From: Pseudomonas sp. 2FG
Lineage (GTDB): Bacteria; Pseudomonadota; Gammaproteobacteria; Pseudomonadales; Pseudomonadaceae
NCBI RefSeq assembly: GCF_005502935.1
Contig: NZ_SCMP01000007.1
Span: forward strand, 124,001-188,000
Direction of reading: 5' to 3'
Length of the DNA stretch: 64,000 nt
The number at the start of each line of letters is the position of its first letter. Within the stretch, counting starts at the first letter, position 1. Shown here one piece after another: positions 58,595 to 64,000 of this stretch. The translations under genes were made by a program, and so were the position numbers. The notes below the pieces were generated by a model that searched no databases, had not been told where the DNA came from, and saw only the letters and a program-made list of their open reading frames with translations.

Positions 58595-59197
58595 TCAGCG
58601 GCTTTCCAGGCTGGCCGCGCGGGCATAGGGCAGCGCGCTGTCAGTGCCACTGAGGGCCGCCTGCTGCGCATGTTGGCGCAAATAGGTCGGTAGACGCTGT
58701 TCATGCCAGCTCAACTGCGCTCGCCGAGCGTCATTCGTCTGCGGGGCTGGAGCCTGTTCAACACCCTCACTATAGCCGGCCAATAGCGCGGAGCCTTGCA
58801 TCTGCGGCAGCGTCAGCGTCGGCTGCACGCCCTGCTGGGCCAGCTGGGTGCCCGTGAGCTCATCCTGGTTATACAGGCGCACACCGGCCAACACCGCCAG
58901 CGTGACCGAGGCGGCCACCGCCAAGCGGCCGAGACCGCGCCAACGTGCTGGCACCGCGGCGACAGGTGCGACAAGCGGAACGGCCTCATCGGCCAGCGCA
59001 GCCGAAACCGCCGCCGCAATATCCAGGCGTGGCTCGAGCAACTCTTTATGCATGACCGCGCGCGCGATCTGGTAACGCGACCAGGTAGAGCGCATCTCCA
59101 CGTCGTCACTGGCGTTGAGCACGCGACGCAACTCCAACTCATCCGCCTCGTTATCCATTACCGCGGACAGCGATTCCTGCAGGGCTTCACGACTCAT
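58595..59197 (-). CDS. mucA: anti-sigma factor MucA
   Basis: Inner-membrane anti-sigma factor of 200 residues that sequesters AlgU. The N-terminal cytoplasmic sigma-binding domain (MSREALQESLSAVMDNEADE) is followed by one membrane helix at about 90-106 (LAVAASVTLAVLAGV) and a periplasmic region that binds MucB. The reading frame is intact, with no truncation of the kind that causes mucoidy in P. aeruginosa isolates. Confidence 0.95.
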   Translation of the reverse strand: MSREALQESLSAVMDNEADELELRRVLNASDDVEMRSTWSRYQIARAVMHKELLEPRLDIAAAVSAALADEAVPLVAPVAAVPARWRGLGRLAVAASVTLAVLAGVRLYNQDELTGTQLAQQGVQPTLTLPQMQGSALLAGYSEGVEQAPAPQTNDARRAQLSWHEQRLPTYLRQHAQQAALSGTDSALPYARAASLESR

Positions 59198-59228
59198 GGC
59201 GGTTCCTCTCTTGGCTAGCGCCGCTGTC

Positions 59229-59810
59229 TCAGGCTTCCTGCAACAAAGGCTGCAGGACTTTATCTATGGCTTCCCGCGCTCGGAAGATACGTGAGCGCAC
59301 AGTCCCCACTGGACACTGCATGACGCTGGCAATGTCCTCATAACTTAGACCATCAAACTCGCGCAAGGTCAGGGCCGTGCGCAGATCTTCAGGCAACTGC
59401 TGGATGGTTTGATGCACCGCGCGCTCGATCTCATCGCGCAGCATCAAACGCTCCGGCGATTCGATATCCTTGAGGGCATGATCGCCCTCATAGAACTCGG
59501 CATCCTCGGCACTTACATCACTCTCTGGCGGCCGCCGACCACGCGACACCAAGTGGTTCTTCGCCGTGTTAATGGCGATGCGATACAGCCAGGTATAAAA
59601 GGCGCTGTCACCGCGAAAATTAGCCAGTGCTCGATAGGCCTTGATAAAGGCCTCCTGGGCAACGTCCTGAGCCTCATGAGGGTCGTGCACGAAGCGCACT
59701 ATCAACCCGAGAATCTTGTGCTGATACTTCAGCACCAACAGATCAAAAGCCCGCTTGTCGCCACGCTGCACCCGCTCGACCAGCTGCTGATCATCTTCCT
59801 GGGTTAGCAT
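59229..59810 (-). CDS. algU: extracytoplasmic-function sigma factor AlgU (sigma E/RpoE)
   Basis: Sigma factor of 193 residues directing envelope-stress and alginate-type promoters. Start at 59810 behind AGGAG. Region 2 DVAQEAFIKAYRALANFRGDSAFYTWLYRIAINTAKN (about 48-84, shown by its DVAQEAF and FYTWLYRIA motifs) and region 4 LREFDGLSYEDIASVMQCPVGTVRSRIFRAR are intact. First gene of algU-mucA-mucB-mucD. Two AlgU-type promoters lie upstream, so it is autoregulated. Confidence 0.97.
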   Translation of the reverse strand: MLTQEDDQQLVERVQRGDKRAFDLLVLKYQHKILGLIVRFVHDPHEAQDVAQEAFIKAYRALANFRGDSAFYTWLYRIAINTAKNHLVSRGRRPPESDVSAEDAEFYEGDHALKDIESPERLMLRDEIERAVHQTIQQLPEDLRTALTLREFDGLSYEDIASVMQCPVGTVRSRIFRAREAIDKVLQPLLQEA

Positions 59811-59869
59811 GAACACTCCTCGTTAAGTTCGGAGGGATGCTGCACCAGCAAGCGAATCGTCTTGCCAAG

Positions 59870-59896
59870 ATAGACTCGGGTCTTGCGCAAAAGTTC
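59870..59896 (-). promoter_or_regulatory. AlgU-dependent promoter, proximal
   Basis: On the minus strand GAACTT (59891-59896) and TCTAT (59870-59874) are separated by 16 bases, matching the AlgU/sigma E pattern GAACTT-N16/17-TCtga. It lies 60 bases upstream of the algU start, implying autoregulation. Confidence 0.75.
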
Positions 59897-60075
59897 TCCC
59901 CCTCCAAACAAGCTTCCGTACATAAACACATCTGTCTTGCACGGAGTCGCGCAGCACGGCATGGCGCCGGCTGCGCGGATAATCTTGTCACCGGTTTTCG
60001 TCGCAGTGATAACGTGCGATCTGAGCCACAGACACCACAGCGAAACCGGCGTTGTCCCTTTCTGGGTAACCGCCT

Positions 60076-60102
60076 ATGGAACCCGGGAGACTAAGAAAGT
60101 TC
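60076..60102 (-). promoter_or_regulatory. AlgU-dependent promoter, distal
   Basis: On the minus strand GAACTT (60097-60102) and TCCAT (60076-60080), again with a 16-base spacer. The -10 is less canonical. It sits about 265 bases upstream of algU, close to the nadB promoter on the other strand, as a second AlgU promoter does in P. aeruginosa. Confidence 0.6.
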
Positions 60103-60133
60103 CCAAACGCCATACACCGTCATAAGCCCGCTA

Positions 60134-60160
60134 TTGTGCCGCCCACCCCACCTATATACT
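60134..60160 (+). promoter_or_regulatory. candidate nadB promoter
   Basis: A TATACT -10 (60155-60160) lies 27 bases before the nadB start, with a TTGTGC -35-like box at 60134-60139 (15-base spacing, short). Confidence 0.4.
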
Positions 60161-60187
60161 AGGGGCCGCTTTTTGCGGAATCCGAAC

Positions 60188-61804
60188 ATGAGCCAACATT
60201 ATCAGCACGACGTCCTGGTCATCGGCAGCGGTGCAGCCGGCCTGACCTTGGCCCTCACCCTGCCCGCCCATCTGCGCATCGCGGTGCTCAGCAAGGGCGA
60301 CCTGACTAACGGCTCGACCTATTGGGCGCAGGGCGGTGTAGCGGCTGTGCTGGATAATGCCGACACCGTCGAGTCGCATGTCGGGGACACTCTTAACGCC
60401 GGCGCCGGGCTCTGCCGTGAAGATGCCGTGCGCTTCACCGTAGAGCACAGCCGCGAGGCGATCGAATGGCTGATCGAGCAAGGTGTGCCTTTCACCCGCG
60501 ATGATGAGACCGCGCGCGAGGACGGTGGCTTCGAGTTTCATCTGACCCGCGAGGGTGGCCATAGCCATCGGCGCATCATTCACGCCGCCGACGCCACCGG
60601 CGCCGCCATCTTCAACACCTTGCTGGCTCAAGCCAAGCAACGCCCGAACATCGAACTGTTGGAACAGCGGGTCGCGGTCGACCTGATCACCGAGCGCAAA
60701 CTCGGCTTACCCGGGCATAATTGCCTCGGCGCCTACATCCTCAATCGCGCCAGCGGTGAGGTCGACACCTATGGCGCGCGCTTCACCGTGCTGGCCAGCG
60801 GGGGCGCCTCCAAGGTTTATCTGTATACCAGCAACCCGGACGGTGCCTGCGGCGATGGCATCGCCATGGCCTGGCGCGCCGGTTGCCGGGTCGGCAATCT
60901 GGAGTTCAATCAATTCCACCCGACCTGCCTGTACCACCCGAAGGCCAAGAGCTTTCTGGTGACCGAGGCCATACGCGGCGAAGGTGGCTTGCTCAAGCTG
61001 CCCAATGGCGAGCGCTTCATGCAGCGTTTCGACCCACGCGCCGAGCTGGCCCCGCGCGACATCGTGGCGCGGGCCATCGACCACGAGATGAAACGCCTCG
61101 GCGTCGACTGCGTGTACCTGGATATCAGCCACAAGCCGGCGGACTTCGTGAAGGCGCACTTCCCGACTGTGTATGAGCGCTGCCTGGACTTTGGCATCGA
61201 CATCACCCGCGAGGCCATTCCGGTGGTGCCGGCCGCGCACTACACCTGCGGTGGCGTGGTCGTCGACCAGCACGGCCACACCGATGTGCCGGGCCTCTAC
61301 GCGATTGGCGAGACCAGTTTCACCGGCCTCCACGGTGCCAACCGGATGGCCAGCAACTCGCTGCTGGAATGTTTCGTCTACGCCCGCTCGACGGCCGCCG
61401 ACATTCTCCAACACCTGCCGCACAGCCCGGCGCCGCAAGCGCTGCCGAGCTGGGATGCGAGCCAGGTAACCGATTCCGACGAAGACGTCATCATCGCGCA
61501 CAATTGGGACGAGTTGCGGCGTTTCATGTGGGACTACGTCGGCATAGTGCGCACCAACAAGCGTCTACAGCGCGCCGAACACCGGGTACGCCTGCTGCTG
61601 GATGAAATCGACGAGTTCTATAGCAACTACAAGGTCAGCCGTGACCTGATCGAGCTGCGCAACCTGGCGCAAGTCGCCGAACTGATTATCCGCTCGGCCA
61701 TGCAACGCCACGAGAGCCGTGGCCTGCACTACACCCTGGACTACCCGGAGCAGCTGCCCGAAGCACGCGACACTATCCTGGTGCCGCCCATCTACGGCGA
61801 GTAA
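60188..61804 (+). CDS. nadB: L-aspartate oxidase
   Basis: FAD enzyme oxidising L-aspartate to iminoaspartate, the first step of de novo NAD synthesis. The product has 538 residues from the start at 60188 ([23 protein letters not shown]-binding GSGAAG). [22 protein letters not shown] active-site motif ([13 protein letters not shown]) and [15 protein letters not shown] are conserved. Divergent from algU. Its last 32 bases overlap the convergent ygfX gene. Confidence 0.97.
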   Translation: MSQHYQHDVLVIGSGAAGLTLALTLPAHLRIAVLSKGDLTNGSTYWAQGGVAAVLDNADTVESHVGDTLNAGAGLCREDAVRFTVEHSREAIEWLIEQGVPFTRDDETAREDGGFEFHLTREGGHSHRRIIHAADATGAAIFNTLLAQAKQRPNIELLEQRVAVDLITERKLGLPGHNCLGAYILNRASGEVDTYGARFTVLASGGASKVYLYTSNPDGACGDGIAMAWRAGCRVGNLEFNQFHPTCLYHPKAKSFLVTEAIRGEGGLLKLPNGERFMQRFDPRAELAPRDIVARAIDHEMKRLGVDCVYLDISHKPADFVKAHFPTVYERCLDFGIDITREAIPVVPAAHYTCGGVVVDQHGHTDVPGLYAIGETSFTGLHGANRMASNSLLECFVYARSTAADILQHLPHSPAPQALPSWDASQVTDSDEDVIIAHNWDELRRFMWDYVGIVRTNKRLQRAEHRVRLLLDEIDEFYSNYKVSRDLIELRNLAQVAELIIRSAMQRHESRGLHYTLDYPEQLPEARDTILVPPIYGE

Positions 61805-62225
61805 ACTTCAGCCGAACCCGCAAGCGCCGGTGCATCTCCGGCGCCAGCGCATCGCGCGGGATGCACAAGCCGCGCACCCGCCACTCGCCCGCCAGACGAA
61901 AGCGCAACACCACCGCCAGCGGCAACGCCAGACTATCCGGGCGCAGCTGGACGGCTTGCCAGCCGTTCTGCGCACTCCACAGCTGCCAGCCGTCGGCGTC
62001 ATGGCGCAGGCCACGAAACGCCGTCCTGTCACTCAGCAAGATCTGCCGCGGCAGCACCCAGGCTGCATGCGCCAGGCACGACAACAGCCCGAGCAGGCAC
62101 GCCCAGAGTGGAATTTCCGCGAAAACCAGCGCGCCCAGCGCAGCGACCTGCGCCGCCAGATAAACCGCCAGCAGCAGCCGCGAGGCGCGCCAGCGACATT
62201 CGAAGACCTTACTTGGGCTGGACAC
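61773..62225 (-). CDS. ygfX: YgfX/CptA-like membrane protein
   Basis: Protein of 150 residues with two membrane segments near the N-terminus (about 15-60) and a basic C-terminal domain ([20 protein letters not shown]...), the layout of YgfX, which in E. coli is encoded next to SdhE and was reported as the toxin of a proposed pair. GTG start at 62225, overlapping the sdhE stop by 17 bases. The toxin role is debated. Convergent with nadB with a 32-base overlap. Confidence 0.8.
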   Translation of the reverse strand: MSSPSKVFECRWRASRLLLAVYLAAQVAALGALVFAEIPLWACLLGLLSCLAHAAWVLPRQILLSDRTAFRGLRHDADGWQLWSAQNGWQAVQLRPDSLALPLAVVLRFRLAGEWRVRGLCIPRDALAPEMHRRLRVRLKFTRRRWAAPG

Positions 62226-62463
62226 GATCCAGAATCATCCGAACCATGCGGCGCAGATCGGCGTCTTCCGGCTCGCCGCGCTGCATAAACCAGCCAAACA
62301 TGTCCTGATCCTCGCACTCCAGCAACTTGCGGTAGCGTTCCCGATCTGCCGCGTCGAGGTTGGGGTAAACCTCTCTGACGAAGGGCACCAACAGCACATC
62401 CAGCTCCAGCATGCCGCGGCGGCTATGCCAAAAGAGTCGGTTGAGTTCAATAGCGTCGACCAT
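62209..62463 (-). CDS. sdhE: succinate dehydrogenase FAD assembly factor SdhE
   Basis: Protein of 84 residues that promotes covalent FAD attachment to SdhA. The diagnostic RGMLELD motif (RGxxExD) is at about residues 16-22, with [14 protein letters not shown] following. First gene of the sdhE-ygfX pair; divergent from ygfZ. Confidence 0.93.
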   Translation of the reverse strand: MVDAIELNRLFWHSRRGMLELDVLLVPFVREVYPNLDAADRERYRKLLECEDQDMFGWFMQRGEPEDADLRRMVRMILDRVQPK

Positions 62464-62585
62464 GCGAGCGGCTCCTGCAAAATAGACCGGCAGTATAACG
62501 GTGCAGAGCGCTCACCGGCACCCGCTGACAAGCTCTTGGCTGAGCCCTATGATGGGCCCCCAGACTTTTTACTCAGCGACTCTCA

Positions 62586-63527
62586 ATGGCCGACTCCGCT
62601 TTTTTCTGCACGCTGCCCCACGAGGGCGTTCTCGCCGTCCGCGGCCCTGACGCCAGCAAGTTCCTCCAGGGCCAGCTGACCTGCAACCTCAACTACCTTA
62701 ACGCCACCACGGCCAGCCTCGGTGCCCGCTGCACGCCCAAAGGGCGCATGCTGTCGAGCTTTCGCATCCTGACGGACGGCGACGGCTATCTCCTGGCGAT
62801 GGCCAGCGAACTGCTGGAGTCGCAGTTGGCCGAACTGCAGAAATACGCCGTTTTTTCCAAAGCCAAACTCGGCGATGAAAGCGCCCGCTGGGTGCGCTTC
62901 GGCCTGTGCGGGGCCGATGCCGTGCTGGCCGAGCTGGGCCTGGAGTTGGCACCGCAAGCCGACCACGTGGCGCGTGGCACCGACTCGATCGCCATCCGCC
63001 TGGCCGACGGCCGCGCCGAGCTCTGGGCTCCCGCCAGCGCCGCCGAGTCCCTGCAAGCCCGCCTCGCCGCGCACGTGCCGCAAGCACCGCTCAATAGCTG
63101 GCTGCTCGCCCAGGTGCGCGCCGGCATCGGTCAGGTCGTGGGGGCTACGCGCGAACTCTTTATCCCGCAGATGCTGAATTTGCAGGCCCTAGGCGGCGTC
63201 AGTTTCAAGAAAGGCTGCTACACCGGCCAGGAAATCGTCGCGCGCATGCAGTACCTGGGCAAGCTCAAGCGGCGTCTGTATCGCTTGCGCCTGGACGCCG
63301 GCGAACTACCGGCAGCGGCCACCGAGCTGTTCTCCCCGGTTCACCGCTCAGGCGTCGGCGAGGTGGTGCTGGCGGCTCACGCGGAAAACGGCATCGAGCT
63401 GCTCGCCGTGCTGCAGGAAGATGCAGTGAGCGACGGCCGTATCCGGCTCGGCAGCGAAGCAGGCCCAGCGCTCAGCTTGTTGGAATTGCCCTATACGCTG
63501 GACTCCAATCGCGAGATCCAACGCTAA
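62586..63527 (+). CDS. ygfZ: folate-dependent iron-sulfur protein maturation factor YgfZ
   Basis: GcvT-like folate-binding protein of 313 residues supporting repair or assembly of certain Fe-S enzymes. The essential signature KGCYTGQE (cysteine near residue 214) is intact, and the N-terminal GPDASKFLQGQLTCNL is typical. Divergent from sdhE with a 122-base gap. Confidence 0.94.
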   Translation: MADSAFFCTLPHEGVLAVRGPDASKFLQGQLTCNLNYLNATTASLGARCTPKGRMLSSFRILTDGDGYLLAMASELLESQLAELQKYAVFSKAKLGDESARWVRFGLCGADAVLAELGLELAPQADHVARGTDSIAIRLADGRAELWAPASAAESLQARLAAHVPQAPLNSWLLAQVRAGIGQVVGATRELFIPQMLNLQALGGVSFKKGCYTGQEIVARMQYLGKLKRRLYRLRLDAGELPAAATELFSPVHRSGVGEVVLAAHAENGIELLAVLQEDAVSDGRIRLGSEAGPALSLLELPYTLDSNREIQR

Positions 63528-63583
63528 CCCTACCCAGTCAGGCGGCCAGCTTTCCAAGCGCCGCCTTTCCCAGAGACATAGCC

Positions 63584-63694
63584 ATGAGCCAGGTGCCCGC
63601 CTTCGCCAAGCTCGGCCTCGCTCCGCGTGCCGATTTATAGGCGGATGAAGACCTCGCCGCTGCCCTGGAAGCGGCGATGAGCATGCTGCAGTAG
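63584..63694 (+). pseudogene. small ORF interrupted by an in-frame amber codon
   Basis: From ATG 63584 the frame reads MSQVPAFAKLGLAPRADL, then TAG (63638-63640), then ADEDLAAALEAAMSMLQ and a second TAG at 63692. Removing the first stop gives one 36-residue reading frame of good coding character. No family is recognised. It could be the remnant of a small gene between ygfZ and the sensor kinase gene, or a real very short peptide. Confidence 0.4.
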
Positions 63695-63710
63695 CACCCG
63701 CGCGCCCTGC

Positions 63711-64000
63711 TCAGCGCCCCTCGGGCGGGAACTCCACCCGCACCCGCAAGCCACCCCGTGCCGCGTCATGCAGGCTGATCGTGGCCAGATGCGCACGGCA
63801 GATCTCCCCGACTATCGCCAAGCCCAGGCCGGCGCCCGTGCCCTGCGGGTGACGCCGGTAGAAACGTTCGAAGACCTTTTCGCGTTCATCTAACGGAATA
63901 CCCGGGCCATCGTCCTCCACCTCCAGCACCCCAGGCTCCAGCACCCGCAAGATCACATTGCCGCCACTGGGAGTGTGCGCCAGGGCGTTATCCACCAGGT
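63711..64000 (-). CDS. sensor histidine kinase, C-terminal end only (TctE/QseC-like)
   Basis: The last 96 or so codons of a kinase gene that continues beyond the window. The HATPase domain shows the N box LVDNALAHTP, G1 EVEDDGPGIP, F box VFERFYRR and G2 GTGAGLGLAIVGEICRAH. Both the position next to ygfZ/nadB and the sequence suggest a TctE-like two-component sensor. The sensing domain is not visible, so the signal is unknown. Confidence 0.85.
   Translation of the reverse strand, partial: LVDNALAHTPSGGNVILRVLEPGVLEVEDDGPGIPLDEREKVFERFYRRHPQGTGAGLGLAIVGEICRAHLATISLHDAARGGLRVRVEFPPEGR

Noticed and set aside
61773..62463. sdhE-ygfX as a toxin-antitoxin module
   Set aside because: The pairing was proposed as such in E. 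coli, but SdhE has a clear flavinylation role and the toxin claim is disputed, so I annotate them by family only.

Overview
The window is a stretch of high-GC gammaproteobacterial chromosome, and its gene content and order point to Pseudomonas sensu lato. The block nadB / algU-mucA-mucB-mucD / lepA-lepB / rnc-era-recO-pdxJ, the putA-putP-AraC-Lon-Icp block and the glp regulon genes are all arranged in a Pseudomonas-like way. It is ordinary core chromosome with small accessory scars. I see no rRNA, tRNA, CRISPR array, prophage or complete insertion sequence.

Layout: 1-3541 holds glycerol catabolism (partial glpK, ybaK, glpR, glpD). 3704-8301 holds a large autotransporter with a compositionally odd passenger and two convergent alpha/beta hydrolases. 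8455-11861 is the divergent metE/metR pair, followed by a PEBP-like protein. 12666-16879 is a three-gene export module (ABC ATPase, FtsX-type permease, CrtC/AttH-like lipoprotein). 17144-17340 is a short element with terminal inverted repeats (MITE-like). 17363-19545 is sulfite reductase (cysI) with a DUF934 partner. 19868-22766 is ccoG plus a MocR-type regulator. 23328-29066 is a loose accessory group: an Atm1-type ABC exporter, an extra-operonic EF-G, a GYD-domain protein and a 1-Cys peroxiredoxin. 29175-37707 holds an Lhr helicase, a methyltransferase and a divergent class A penicillin-binding protein. 37899-46882 is proline use (putP, putA, AraC-type regulator), then a second-type Lon protease and an Icp-like cysteine peptidase inhibitor lipoprotein. 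47236-49586 is a lipoprotein and cmoA-cmoB. 49666-55875 is the long minus-strand cluster pdxJ-recO-era-rnc-DUF4845-lepB-lepA. 56028-59810 is the AlgU envelope-stress operon. 60188 to the end holds nadB, ygfX-sdhE, ygfZ, a broken small ORF and the 3' end of a sensor kinase gene.

How the parts work together: the glp genes feed glycerol into central metabolism under GlpR. PutA/PutP convert proline to glutamate under the AraC-type regulator. AlgU (sigma E-like) is held by MucA, with MucB as periplasmic cofactor and MucD as periplasmic protease, and two AlgU-type promoters lie upstream of algU. SdhE and YgfX cluster with NadB, YgfZ and other cofactor-related functions.

The most interesting points are signs of gene decay and small-element activity inside this conserved frame. 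The mucC slot between mucB and mucD holds only a 46-codon remnant that keeps a MucC-like start. A decayed yhhN fragment follows icp. A nine-base-pair palindromic repeat sits in frame inside lhr. The start codon of a lipoprotein gene lies inside the terminator palindrome of the upstream autotransporter gene. The class A PBP appears to lack the second catalytic glutamate of its glycosyltransferase domain. I did not find a clearly new multi-gene system. The ABC/FtsX/lipocalin-like lipoprotein module is the best candidate for a coherent system of unknown substrate.
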